Source: Smithella sp. M82
Lineage (GTDB): Bacteria > Desulfobacterota > Syntrophia > Syntrophales > Smithellaceae
DNA length: 58,065 bases
Assembly (NCBI GenBank): GCA_001683985.1
Contig: MAEO01000028.1
Span: forward strand, 1 to 58,065
Direction: 5' to 3'
A model generated the notes under the pieces. That model saw only the letters and a list, made by a program, of their open reading frames with translations. It had not been told where the DNA came from and made no database searches. The translations under genes were made by a program, and so were the position numbers. Shown here piece after piece: positions 1-8,087 of the stretch (within the stretch, counting starts at the first letter, position 1; each line of letters opens with the position of its first letter).

Positions 1-504
1 CGGTTCGGTGAAATAGCATCGTTGACTTGGGCCGACGTGAACCTGGATCAGGGAACCTTGACGATCCGGGACGCGAAAGCAGGATCGCGTTACGCTTTTT
101 TAACCGAACAGGCGGCGGATATGCTGAAGGATCGGGCAAAGAATCAGAGAAGCCTGTCTGACTACGTTTTCCCTGGACGCAAAGGCAAGCTTGATAGAAT
201 ATCGATCACGTTTCACAGAACAGTTGACGAGCTGGGCCTTAATCGAGGCATAGACGATCCGCGTTTACAGGTGGTCTTTCACACTTGCCGACATTCTTAT
301 GCTTCCTGGCTAATTGAGGCCGGGGCCGATTTATACACCGTTCAGCGATTGCTTGGACATAAGACAAATGTCATGACACAAAGATATAGCCACTTGAGCG
401 AAAACCGCTTACGGGACACGGCAAGGGCATTGAGCGAGGCGTTGCGCCCGAAGGTTGACATTTCGCCCGGACAGGAAGGCCAGGTTGTAAACTTTCCGAA
501 ATAA
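1..504 (+). CDS. Tyrosine recombinase/integrase, C-terminal part
   Basis: The frame is open from the first base, so the gene starts outside the window. The visible 167 residues hold the catalytic core of a phage-type tyrosine recombinase: TCRHSYASW (H-x-x-R box), LLGHK, and TQRYSHL with the nucleophilic tyrosine. These enzymes cut and rejoin DNA at attachment sites of integrative elements. The following genes (toxin-antitoxin, AlpA-like regulator, primase) fit an integrated element, and tRNA-Gln near 10.1 kb is a candidate far end. The N-terminal DNA-binding domains and the first catalytic arginine cannot be seen, so the subfamily is open. A short tail after the tyrosine motif ends in VVNFPK. 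Confidence 0.93.
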   Translation, partial: RFGEIASLTWADVNLDQGTLTIRDAKAGSRYAFLTEQAADMLKDRAKNQRSLSDYVFPGRKGKLDRISITFHRTVDELGLNRGIDDPRLQVVFHTCRHSYASWLIEAGADLYTVQRLLGHKTNVMTQRYSHLSENRLRDTARALSEALRPKVDISPGQEGQVVNFPK

Positions 505-508
505 GCTC

Positions 509-537
509 TTGACAACGTACATCAAATGACACACAAT
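509..537 (+). promoter_or_regulatory. Candidate sigma-70 promoter for the relB/yafQ pair
   Basis: TTGACA at 509-514 and CACAAT at 532-537 are separated by 17 nt. The -35 is perfect and the -10 matches four of six positions. It lies just after the integrase stop and 27 nt before the antitoxin start, so it would drive the toxin-antitoxin operon. No clear palindromic operator is seen. Confidence 0.5.
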
Positions 538-563
538 GGCGGAAAATTAAATTGAGGTTAAAT

Positions 564-824
564 ATGGCAAGAACAGCAATGATTAACGCTCGCACAGAGC
601 GGGAACTAAAAAACGAGGTTGAGGGAATCCTGCAAAGTTTAGGCATGTCGACCACTGAGGCTATCAATATCTTTTTCCGGCAGGTTAAATTGCGACGCGG
701 CCTCCCCTTCCCCGTTGAAATTCCGAACAGCAAAACGCTGAAGGTTTTTCGGGACAGCGAACAGGGCAAGGGGCTTGTGGAGTGTACGGACGCCGATGAT
801 ATGTTCAATCGGCTGAATATCTGA
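564..824 (+). CDS. RelB/DinJ family antitoxin
   Basis: An 86-residue protein with the RelB/DinJ pattern: a short ribbon-helix-helix N-terminus (ARTAMINARTERELKNEVE), then GMSTTEAINIFFRQV and GLPFPVEIPN, which are typical of DinJ-like antitoxins. It would neutralise the downstream YafQ-like toxin and repress its own operon. I chose ATG 564 because GAGG lies 6 nt upstream at 554-557; an in-frame TTG at 552 has no ribosome site. Its stop overlaps the toxin start by one base (TGATG), the coupling expected for this pair. Confidence 0.9.
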   Translation: MARTAMINARTERELKNEVEGILQSLGMSTTEAINIFFRQVKLRRGLPFPVEIPNSKTLKVFRDSEQGKGLVECTDADDMFNRLNI

Positions 825-1093
825 TGCGGACGCCCGTTTATACAAACCGCTTTGAAAAAGACTTGAAGACGATGATCAAGCGCGGCTATGACCCGGCAAA
901 CATCAAGGCAGTCGTTCGTAAACTCATTGACGAAATACCGCTGGAACGTAAGCACAGGGATCATCTGTTGGTGGGTAACTTCAAAGACCGCCGGGAATGC
1001 CATATCGAACCGGACTGGCTTTTGGTTTACCGGCTCGACGGAAGCAGGATCATTTTTGAGCGTACTGGAACACATACCGACTTGTTTAAATAG
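824..1093 (+). CDS. YafQ family mRNA-interferase toxin
   Basis: An 89-residue RelE-superfamily toxin of the YafQ type. It carries the family signature DRRECHIEPDWLLVYR, and the C-terminal RTGTHTDLF includes the histidine that acts in catalysis in E. coli YafQ. These toxins cut mRNA in the ribosome A site. The full domain is present, with no internal stop, and the length is normal, so the toxin looks active. It is translationally coupled to the RelB/DinJ antitoxin. Cargo of this kind usually stabilises an integrated element. Confidence 0.9.
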   Translation: MRTPVYTNRFEKDLKTMIKRGYDPANIKAVVRKLIDEIPLERKHRDHLLVGNFKDRRECHIEPDWLLVYRLDGSRIIFERTGTHTDLFK

Positions 1094-1135
1094 GTCAATA
1101 CGGCACAGACATGCAACCATAACACACCAGATACC

Positions 1136-1294
1136 AGATACAAGGAAGGGCTGACGCAAAAGCAGCTTGCCGAACTGATCGGCATCCCGCAACGCCATAT
1201 TTCCGAGATGGGGAACGGCAAGCGTCCGATCGGCAAGGAGATGACAAAGCGTCTGGGGAAGGCGCTAAATATCGGCTACAAGGTGTTTTTGTGA
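1136..1294 (+). pseudogene. Headless XRE/HTH antitoxin remnant
   Basis: Reading in the toxin's own frame after its TAG stop gives YKEGLTQKQLAELIGIPQRH, then ISEMGNGKRPIGKEMTKRLG and ALNIGYKVFL before a TGA. This is a recognisable helix-turn-helix antitoxin C-terminus. No in-frame start codon lies between the toxin stop at 1093 and the HTH, and the usual N-terminal part is missing. It therefore looks like the remnant of a second toxin-antitoxin module. Too short for a standard ORF call. Confidence 0.6.
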
Positions 1295-1389
1295 GAATAA
1301 GCCGGGGATAGGGTAGCTCCCGACAAACCCACAATCCTGAGCGGGCTTCCCCGGCATACTATTAGGGGCGCAAACAGGAGGCGCGAAAT

Positions 1390-2136
1390 ATGAAACCATC
1401 CGAGGATTATATTGCAAAAGACAGCTTAAAGGCATATCTGCATTGGCACGGGCTGCTTACTGACATTATGAAAATGCCTTTCGAGGAAATTGGCCATGGT
1501 CCTTCCTTTGAATCCATGAAAAAAAGATATAGATTTTCTGACGAATGGTTATCAAATGTCCAGTGGGAAACCGAGAGAGAAATGTGGCGGAAACTCCCGG
1601 ATTCCAAGAAAGATGCTCTACTACACCCTTTTAGAAAGGTTCAAATTTTCATGCGCTGGGGAGCGAAAACGAAACGAGTTTATCGTCCCTTCACCAGTAT
1701 GGATTACCAGGTGCGAATCCGTGACTATTCAAAGCGCCGCGAAGGGGCTGAAGCACGAACAGAATGGCCGTTAAACGTTCTTTTATATGCTCTTGTCTGC
1801 GATTTCCACATACATAAAGTTTCCAAATTTACTAATACGGCAGCCACACTGTCTAAACTGGGAATAGACGACGGTGATAAAGAATTTATCTCAACGTACG
1901 ATACTGTCAGAAAGCGATTCCAAAGAATTGATGGCAAAGAAATACTGCGGCTTTTGAAGTTTCTTTCTGAGGGTTGCACGCAGGCAAAAAAAGAATTTAT
2001 CCCAACGGACGTTTCCATTCCAGAATGGCCGCTTGATTTTCTTGCCTATATTGCCCACCACACCAAATATAAACGCAATCCCCGCCTGTCTATCGTTAGC
2101 ATATCAAAAACCGACGCATCCGAAAACCGGACGTAA
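1390..2136 (+). CDS. Hypothetical protein of the mobile region
   Basis: A 248-residue protein that I do not recognise. A strong ribosome site, AGGAG at 1376-1380, supports ATG 1390. The sequence is soluble, rich in charged and aromatic residues (for example KKRYRFSDEWLSNVQWETER), and shows no signal peptide or membrane segment. Its lower GC content than the flanking AlpA and primase genes suggests separate cargo. It stands alone between the broken antitoxin and the AlpA-like regulator. A role in defence or element maintenance is possible but unsupported. Confidence 0.6.
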   Translation: MKPSEDYIAKDSLKAYLHWHGLLTDIMKMPFEEIGHGPSFESMKKRYRFSDEWLSNVQWETEREMWRKLPDSKKDALLHPFRKVQIFMRWGAKTKRVYRPFTSMDYQVRIRDYSKRREGAEARTEWPLNVLLYALVCDFHIHKVSKFTNTAATLSKLGIDDGDKEFISTYDTVRKRFQRIDGKEILRLLKFLSEGCTQAKKEFIPTDVSIPEWPLDFLAYIAHHTKYKRNPRLSIVSISKTDASENRT

Positions 2137-2239
2137 CTAATCCCCCTTTTTTTATGTTGCGACCTATATTCCCCACCTAATCACTCTATATAATGCGTCC
2201 CAAGAGAAGCAAAAATAAAACTCGAAGGAGGCATTTTTT

Positions 2240-2533
2240 ATGACCGAAGATCGAAGCAATCCTTTTCAAGCAATGGCGGAAAAGTGGCCGTCGGGGATCG
2301 TCAGCCGAGCGGAAGTGCCCCGTTTCACCGGCGGACTCATTTCAGAAAAGTATATTGCCAATTTAGACAGCGTGGGGAAGGGCTGTCCGGGGCGTTTCCG
2401 GATCGGGCGGAAGATCGCCTATTCCATCACCGAGATGATTGCATGGCTTGAGGCGAGAAGCACCCCCGTTCCTGAACGTCACCCGAAAGTAGGAGAAAAG
2501 GCAGAGGGCACACCCCCCGATCATCAAAGATAG
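2240..2533 (+). CDS. AlpA-like / excisionase-type DNA-binding protein
   Basis: A 97-residue protein with the layout of AlpA/Xis winged-helix regulators in integrative elements: a helix-turn-helix around VSRAEVPRFTGGLISEKYIANLD split over residues 20-45, then a wing (GRFRIGRKIAYSITEMIAWLEA). AlpA-like proteins regulate integrase expression or excision and usually sit directly upstream of the primase, as here. A very strong ribosome site, AAGGAGG at 2225-2231, precedes ATG 2240. The C-terminal 20 residues are disordered. The next gene begins 10 nt after the stop. Confidence 0.65.
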   Translation: MTEDRSNPFQAMAEKWPSGIVSRAEVPRFTGGLISEKYIANLDSVGKGCPGRFRIGRKIAYSITEMIAWLEARSTPVPERHPKVGEKAEGTPPDHQR

Positions 2534-2543
2534 GGAGGTGTCC

Positions 2544-4934
2544 ATGAACATTGGTTTCAAACAGGCAATGAAAGATGCCGGATTCGAACCGCCTAACGCT
2601 ATTCTGGCCGACGGAGTTTTGCATCGTTTCTATATTGCCGGGGACAGGCCAGGCACTAAAAACGGTTGGTATATACTGCATGATGGCACTTTCCCGCATG
2701 GTTCTTTTGGTTCATGGAAGCTCGACATTGAGGGACATTGGACGGCCAAAGACGAAAATATCATGACATTGAAAGAGCGCAGCATTTATTTTGCACAAGT
2801 AGCAGAACAGCGAAAGCAAGCTGAAGAGGAAAAGAAGCTACGGCACGCCGAAGCGCGGAAAATGGCCGTGGAGATTTGGGAACAGGCCAAACCAGCGAAT
2901 CCGGAACACCCCTATCTGGTAAAGAAAAAAATCAAGCCATATGGCATTAAACAAGCCGGAGAAAATCTGGTCGTACCTGTCAGAGGCAATGACGACGTTC
3001 TTCGGGGGCTTCAATTCATCGGGCCGGACGGAATCAAGAAGTTTTTGACCGGAACGGAAGTCAAGGGTTCGTATTTGAATATTGGCAATCCGACCGGGAA
3101 GGTTCTGATTTGTGAAGGTTACGCGACAGCGGCGACGCTTCATGAGGCTTGCGACCAGGCCGTTGTAATTGCATTTAATGCCGGGAATTTGCTATCGGTC
3201 GCGAACACAATCCGCGAACAATATCCGAACGCCACCCTCATATTGTGCGCCGATGACGACTGGCAAACATCCGGCAATCCCGGCTTGACGAAAGCGACCG
3301 AGGCGGCACTGACCGTCAACGGTCTGTTAGCTGTCCCGACCTTTCCCGGCATCAGGGACGAGAGAGACAGCGACTTTAACGATCTTGCAAGACTGTCCGG
3401 CTTGGAATCTGTTAAGATTTGCGTCTTGGCAGCTAAAGAAGTTATAGCGCCAAGGCCGGCGAGCGAAGGCGCCAATGCCTTTGACGAGGATGTCGCCAGG
3501 CTGGCGGCATTGCCTTTGAAAGATTATGAAAAAATACGAAAGGATAAGGCAAAAGAATTAAACGTCCGAACCGGCATTCTTGATAAACTGGTAGAGACGG
3601 CGCGAAAGGGGCAGGAGTCGTCGTCGAAGGCCATTGTTGAGGAAATCGAACCCTGGGATCAACCTATAAAAGGAAATGTTCTACTCAACACGCTGCACGA
3701 CATCCTAAAAAAATACGTCATCCTTGAGCCGGCGGCGGCGACCGCCATCGCACTATGGATCATCTTGACCTATTGTTACGACCTGTTCAGGATACTTCCC
3801 TTATTAGGCATTACATCTCCAGAGAAAAGATGCGGCAAAACAAGCCTATTGGAGGTTCTGACAGCCCTAAGCAACAAGGCGTTGCTGGCATCAAGTATTT
3901 CGGCATCGGCCATCTTCCGGACGGTCGAAAAATATCGTCCTACTTTGCTTGTTGATGAGGCAGATACTTTTTTAAAAGATAATAACGAGTTGAAGGGTAT
4001 TTTGAACTCAGGCCATACCGTCGGCGCAGCATTCGTCGTTAGAGTCAATCCTGAAACTCTGGAGCCCGAGCGTTTCTCGACCTGGGGGCCGAAAGGAATT
4101 GCGATGATCGGTGAACTTCCGGGCACGATAGCAGATCGGGCTATCCGCATTCGCCTGGAGAGAAAAACTGCTAATGAAAAAACAAACAGGCTGGGGATTG
4201 AGTTTGTGCCAGAAAACCGTGATCTCCGAAGGGCCATCCTCCGCTGGGTAGTGGACAATGCTGAAATGTTGCGAGCCGCGACGCCTGATATCCCGAGGAT
4301 CGGAAACGACCGTGCCGAAGATAACTGGATGCCGCTATTGGCCATTGCGGAGGTTGTCGGTGACGGTTGGCCAGAACGTGCACGGGAGGCGATGATGGTC
4401 TTAGAAGGAATAGCGGACAGTGAGTCTATAAAACAAATTCTGCTTCAAGATATTCGGGATGTATTTGACGAAAAAGATAGGCTATCTTCTAAAGAGCTTG
4501 TCGATGCGCTGGTTGCGATAGAAGATCATCCGTGGTGCGAGTGGAGAGGAAGGGGACTTACTCAAAATATTTTAGCACGCCTTTTAAAGCCATTTCAGAT
4601 CAAATCCCGAACTATCCGCATCGAAAATGCTGTCTCGAAGGGATACCAAAAAGAACAGTTTGACGATGTCTTTGCTCGTTACCTGCCCCCTACCCCCTTT
4701 CAAACCGTTACAACGTTACAACCCGCACCAGTAAAGGATTTGCGGGATTTTCAAACCGCTACAAATGAGAATGATGTTACGCTTTCAAAACACGGGAAAC
4801 CCGCGCCAGTATTGAGTTGTAACGTTGTAACGGATAAAAACCCCCTCCTACCGGGGGGGGAAAAGAAAATAAACACCCAAAGCCACTGGAGATCAAAATA
4901 TGACGACTGCAAAAAACATCATTGCGGAACTTGA
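2544..4934 (+). CDS. Toprim primase / DUF3631 helicase fusion protein
   Basis: A 796-residue replication protein of phage and plasmid type. A Toprim primase domain lies at about residues 130-280, with LICEGYATAATLHEA (catalytic glutamate) near 188 and LILCADDDW (acidic cluster) near 230. A DUF3631-type helicase-like ATPase follows: Walker A-like SPEKRCGKTS near 424 and Walker B LLVDEAD near 467. It would prime and unwind the element's DNA. I chose ATG 2544 because GGGAGG at 2533-2538 is its ribosome site; an in-frame GTG at 2538 overlaps that site and cannot be the start. The last 35 nt overlap the next gene. Confidence 0.85.
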   Translation: MNIGFKQAMKDAGFEPPNAILADGVLHRFYIAGDRPGTKNGWYILHDGTFPHGSFGSWKLDIEGHWTAKDENIMTLKERSIYFAQVAEQRKQAEEEKKLRHAEARKMAVEIWEQAKPANPEHPYLVKKKIKPYGIKQAGENLVVPVRGNDDVLRGLQFIGPDGIKKFLTGTEVKGSYLNIGNPTGKVLICEGYATAATLHEACDQAVVIAFNAGNLLSVANTIREQYPNATLILCADDDWQTSGNPGLTKATEAALTVNGLLAVPTFPGIRDERDSDFNDLARLSGLESVKICVLAAKEVIAPRPASEGANAFDEDVARLAALPLKDYEKIRKDKAKELNVRTGILDKLVETARKGQESSSKAIVEEIEPWDQPIKGNVLLNTLHDILKKYVILEPAAATAIALWIILTYCYDLFRILPLLGITSPEKRCGKTSLLEVLTALSNKALLASSISASAIFRTVEKYRPTLLVDEADTFLKDNNELKGILNSGHTVGAAFVVRVNPETLEPERFSTWGPKGIAMIGELPGTIADRAIRIRLERKTANEKTNRLGIEFVPENRDLRRAILRWVVDNAEMLRAATPDIPRIGNDRAEDNWMPLLAIAEVVGDGWPERAREAMMVLEGIADSESIKQILLQDIRDVFDEKDRLSSKELVDALVAIEDHPWCEWRGRGLTQNILARLLKPFQIKSRTIRIENAVSKGYQKEQFDDVFARYLPPTPFQTVTTLQPAPVKDLRDFQTATNENDVTLSKHGKPAPVLSCNVVTDKNPLLPGGEKKINTQSHWRSKYDDCKKHHCGT

Positions 4935-5292
4935 AAAGCTTGGTTTCGAGGTATTCGTTGACGGCGACGACATTGTTTTGAGAGCCGACGAATATCCGGC
5001 CCCTGACATTTATCAGCCTTTAGTGGCGGAACTGAAGGTCTGTAAAAAGCAGGCCATCGAATACCTGAGAGGCTGGCAGGGCGAAATGAAGGAATTGGTA
5101 GACTGGTTTCTTACAGATGCGTCACTGCCGGAAACACCCTTTAATTTGAACCCCTGGACGCGGGTTGTTGACCCGTCGAAGTTTTACGCCGGCTTGCGAG
5201 AGGATATTAATGTGGGTCCGAAGAGGTCAAGAGGGCGCACCGGGGGATTGGAATGCGATCTCATCGACCTTCAAAAGAGGACATTACATTAA
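4900..5292 (+). CDS. Small protein with TubC-N-like docking domain
   Basis: A 130-residue protein. Residues 5-55 (IIAELEKLGFEVFVDGDDIV, then LVAELKVCKKQAIEYL) resemble the TubC N-terminal docking fold often found in small phage and element proteins beside primases. The rest is not recognised. ATG 4900 lies inside the primase 3' end with GGAG at 4888-4891. The overlap and the 11-nt gap to the next gene indicate a single transcript. A role as an adaptor of the replication module is only a guess. Confidence 0.6.
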   Translation: MTTAKNIIAELEKLGFEVFVDGDDIVLRADEYPAPDIYQPLVAELKVCKKQAIEYLRGWQGEMKELVDWFLTDASLPETPFNLNPWTRVVDPSKFYAGLREDINVGPKRSRGRTGGLECDLIDLQKRTLH

Positions 5293-5303
5293 GGAGGAAA
5301 TAT

Positions 5304-6146
5304 ATGCAAAAGGCTTCATTGGCACTTTTAGAACAAGTGCAAAAAATAATTTCAAGCTATAACTATGCGCTAAGTTTAAGACAAATATATTATCAATGTG
5401 TGGCGAGACAGATATTGCCTAACAAAATAGAATCGTACCAGAAGCTTTCCCGGCTGTGCGTGCAGGGCCGTGACGAGGGTCTGCTGCCGGAAGACGCCTT
5501 TGCCGACAGGTTGCGGCAGGTGGACAAGCCTAGTTCATGGACTAACCTACAAGATTTTATGAAATCGGTAGAGTGTTCATTTCGAAAAGATCGCTGGCAG
5601 AATCAGCCGAATTACCTTGAGATCTGGTCTGAAAAAGATGCTCTGCGAAGTGTGTTGACCGAGGTTACTTATCGCTATGACGTAAGCCTTATGATTGTCC
5701 GCGGCCAGGCAAGCCGGACAGCGATATACGAGGCCTACGAACGCTTTGAAATACAGATAGACGAAGGAAAGGATTGTTATCTTTATTATGCCGGCGACTT
5801 TGATCCATCGGGCTTAGCTATTTACGAGAGTTTGAAAGATAGGCTTTCAAACTTTGGCGATGCCGGTGACGGGATCAATTTTGAGCGCATCGCCTTAACG
5901 CCTGAACAAATTGAGGCTTATCACTTGCCGAGCGATCCAGGCAAGGAAACTGATCCGAATTACAAGAGTTTTGTCCAGGAATATGGCGATCGGGTTGTTG
6001 AGCTTGATTCATTACCGCCGGACGCGCTGAGGGAACTTGTAAAAGGTTGCATCGAAAAGAACATTTCATTTGACCTTTTGGCACAAGTGGAAGAAACTGA
6101 GGCGAAGGAACAAGCAAGATTACATGGAATGCTTACAACAGTATAA
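5304..6146 (+). CDS. Topoisomerase VI A / Spo11-like Toprim protein
   Basis: A 280-residue protein resembling phage and element proteins related to the topoisomerase VI A subunit. The N-terminus has the winged-helix pattern LSLRQIYYQCVAR near residues 20-35, whose tyrosine pair matches the region of the DNA-cleaving tyrosine. A Toprim-like half follows, with the glutamate in EIWSEKDAL near 107 and the acidic motif YYAGDFDPSGLAIYE at about 161-175. No B subunit (GHKL ATPase) gene lies nearby, so it may act as a nuclease or nickase. AAGGAGG at 5291-5297 fixes the start at ATG 5304 rather than the earlier in-frame start at 5253. Confidence 0.7.
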   Translation: MQKASLALLEQVQKIISSYNYALSLRQIYYQCVARQILPNKIESYQKLSRLCVQGRDEGLLPEDAFADRLRQVDKPSSWTNLQDFMKSVECSFRKDRWQNQPNYLEIWSEKDALRSVLTEVTYRYDVSLMIVRGQASRTAIYEAYERFEIQIDEGKDCYLYYAGDFDPSGLAIYESLKDRLSNFGDAGDGINFERIALTPEQIEAYHLPSDPGKETDPNYKSFVQEYGDRVVELDSLPPDALRELVKGCIEKNISFDLLAQVEETEAKEQARLHGMLTTV

Positions 6147-6189
6147 GAAAATCCGGGCACAGCCTGGACCCGGCACAAAGGAGGGAGAA

Positions 6190-6504
6190 ATGAAAGGAAA
6201 GGTTGTTGTTGCTATTATGATTTGTATAGGGCTATTCTTATTGGTAGGGCAAGCGCAAGCTTGGGATTCGTTCAAAGAAAAGCAATTCGAAGAAAGACAA
6301 AGGGATGTTGAAGAAAGACAAAGGGATGTTGAAAGACGTGCTTACCAACTGGAGCAGAGACAAGAAGAAAGACAAAGGGATGTTGAAAGACGTGTTTACC
6401 AACTGGAGCAGAGACAAAAGGGCATGTACCGGGAACCTACTAGATGGGGCGACCCCGGCACTTCATTGCTTCCACCGCAGCCGACGATAAAGCTGGGTGA
6501 CTAA
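6190..6504 (+). CDS. Small secreted coiled-coil protein with internal repeats
   Basis: A 104-residue protein with an N-terminal signal peptide (MKGKVVVAIMICIGLFLLVG, cleavage probably after AQA). Then comes a highly charged helix built from copies of an 18-residue unit beginning EERQRDVERR, and a proline-rich C-terminal tail. It is probably exported and forms a coiled coil. The ribosome site AAAGGAGG near 6177-6184 supports ATG 6190. No family is recognised; it lies in the same strand run as the replication genes. Confidence 0.65.
   Translation: MKGKVVVAIMICIGLFLLVGQAQAWDSFKEKQFEERQRDVEERQRDVERRAYQLEQRQEERQRDVERRVYQLEQRQKGMYREPTRWGDPGTSLLPPQPTIKLGD
6289..6417 (+). repeat. 54-nt in-frame tandem repeat
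   Basis: Two full 54-nt copies (6310-6363 and 6364-6417) are almost identical, differing at GCT/GTT (Ala/Val). A 21-nt partial copy precedes them at 6289-6309. The period is 18 codons, so copy-number change keeps the frame. The near identity points to recent duplication. Confidence 0.9.
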
Positions 6505-6524
6505 CAAGAAAATGAGGCTGACAA

Positions 6525-6863
6525 ATGAATGAGCATGAAAAGGAAATCGCAGCCGGCAAGGCGGCGACAGCGATGACAGAAAAGAAGTTAGCGGCCGCCG
6601 GCCTGTCTCGTCCGTACTATTTGAAGAAGCTCAAAGCGTTGTGTGAGGCCACTAAAAGCGATGTCCCGGACAATAGCGTCCAGTTACAGGCTATCCGGAC
6701 CGTGATTGATCTGTATGGCGACCGGGCCCCGGTTAAATCTGAAATAACCGGCCTTCAAAATTTAACTCCGACTGAGTATGATCCTGTTGAAAGAGCGGCA
6801 AGGGTCTTGGCAATATTGCGAGAGGCCCAAGAAGCTCAAAAAAAGCAGGCCAGAAAAAGCTAG
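6525..6863 (+). CDS. Small phage-like protein, possibly terminase small subunit-like
   Basis: A 112-residue, mostly helical protein. The stretch LQAIRTVIDLYGDRAPVKSE is typical of small phage proteins that bind DNA, including terminase small subunits with a C-terminal oligomerisation tail. Residues 1-45 could form a helix-turn-helix (MTEKKLAAAGLSRPYYLKKL). GAGG lies about 9 nt upstream of ATG 6525. No large terminase or capsid gene is visible, so packaging by the element itself is not supported. It could equally be a regulator. Confidence 0.45.
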   Translation: MNEHEKEIAAGKAATAMTEKKLAAAGLSRPYYLKKLKALCEATKSDVPDNSVQLQAIRTVIDLYGDRAPVKSEITGLQNLTPTEYDPVERAARVLAILREAQEAQKKQARKS

Positions 6864-6920
6864 GCACATAGACTCCGGCTAAGTTCTTTGCTATCAGGAT
6901 GGCATTAAAGCGGCATTGAT

Positions 6921-7220
6921 ATGGGTAAAAAGGATTTGCTTCAAGATAAGGCGTTTCAAAACGACCTGAGGATAGTTCAGGGATGGAGGGCGATCGGGCA
7001 GTGCATCGGACGATCACGGAGCACGGCACGCCGATGGTATGACAATCATCACCTGCCTGTTCGCATCAGCCCGGTAGGCCGACCTTTTGCGTTCGTCTCT
7101 GAAATTGAAACATTCATGGACAAATTCGATAAACTCGCGCAGGAGGATCCTGAGCTGAGAGAAAGGCGGAGGCGGCACGCGGCGATGATGAGAAGCCGAA
7201 AGAAGCGCCAAGCAGCCTAA
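6921..7220 (+). CDS. Helix-turn-helix DNA-binding protein
   Basis: A 99-residue basic protein. Residues 22-60 (GWRAIGQCIGRSRSTARRWY, then LPVRISPVGRPFAFVSEIE) form a MerR/excisionase-like winged helix. The C-terminal helix is strongly basic (ERRRRHAAMMRSRKKRQAA). No good ribosome site precedes ATG 6921. It resembles small phage proteins annotated as Xis-like or Nu1-like; which one cannot be told from sequence alone. Confidence 0.5.
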   Translation: MGKKDLLQDKAFQNDLRIVQGWRAIGQCIGRSRSTARRWYDNHHLPVRISPVGRPFAFVSEIETFMDKFDKLAQEDPELRERRRRHAAMMRSRKKRQAA

Positions 7221-7368
7221 GGATTGAACACTTGAGACAGGCGATGGAGAAGCCGGACTTCAGTTACCATGGGCGTCTGGCCTTTTTTATTACAGAAAAG
7301 GGGTCTAAAAGCGGAAATTGCAAGGAGAGGGCAATTATGAGAGTTAGCAAGGAAAGTGGAGGTTTGAT

Positions 7369-7710
7369 ATGGAAAGATATGATGTTTGGTTACGTTGGAT
7401 TTCTTTTATTGCAGTGTTTTGTATTCTTAGCGTAGTGCTTATGTCTTTTCCTGACCTATGTCAGTTTTTGACGCTTGTTCTTCCTGCGATAGGCGTATCA
7501 TACTTAAGTCTATTTAAAGATCTGTTTAAGAGGGTTGGGCTTTCACTGTTCTTTGGGATTTGGTTTTATTTTTGGACTTGGGAGGAAACATACAAGCCGG
7601 AATGGCTGGGAGAGGCGAGTGACTATTATGGGGTTATAATTGTTTCGAGTGTCATACTGTGTTACACGCCGATCGTAAGGATAGCTTTGAAAAAAGTAGA
7701 AAAGCCTTGA
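7369..7710 (+). CDS. Small integral membrane protein
   Basis: A 113-residue protein with three or four hydrophobic segments (about 10-30, 32-50, 55-72 and 85-105). GGAGG at 7358-7362 sits 6 nt before ATG 7369. A 32-codon ORF with its own site (AAGGAG, ATG 7337, stop 7435) overlaps the start in another frame and could be a coupled leader peptide. No family is recognised. Confidence 0.5.
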   Translation: MERYDVWLRWISFIAVFCILSVVLMSFPDLCQFLTLVLPAIGVSYLSLFKDLFKRVGLSLFFGIWFYFWTWEETYKPEWLGEASDYYGVIIVSSVILCYTPIVRIALKKVEKP

Positions 7711-8087
7711 TGTTGTAAAAGTTGTGCATAAAAAGGCGTATAGGTTACATAAGCTTACGCCGGACAAATTTTCGCATGGCGGAACAATATCCGGCAATGG
7801 GTATTTTTCTCTCAAAAAACTATCTTGGCTTGAAAGACAATCCGCATTCTTACTTATGAAATTTTCAATAATGAGCTTAGCATTCTCAATATCCTCGTGA
7901 TGTTCGTTTGTTCTGTCTGCGTTTTCCCTTTGGGTTGGACTCTTAATCATTGCCTATATTGCCTATCGCTCGTAATAGTCCTAAGAGGTTTCATACTTAA
8001 GCAGCCGGTGGGATATGTCCGGCTTTCGATCCGTCGATCGAGCCCCATCAGTTCATTTTCTGTTTCTAACCTTGCCACATTCCTTTG
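7711..8087. other. Intergenic stretch between convergent genes
   Basis: About 380 nt separate the membrane protein gene from the convergent protease gene. Reading frames here lack ribosome sites and recognisable motifs. No clear hairpin with a T-run is seen. It may hold decayed sequence. Confidence 0.4.

Noticed and set aside
371..1198. Long minus-strand ORF of 275 codons across the RelB/YafQ region
   Set aside because: It is antisense to two recognisable, coupled toxin-antitoxin genes with ribosome sites and shows no motif of its own.
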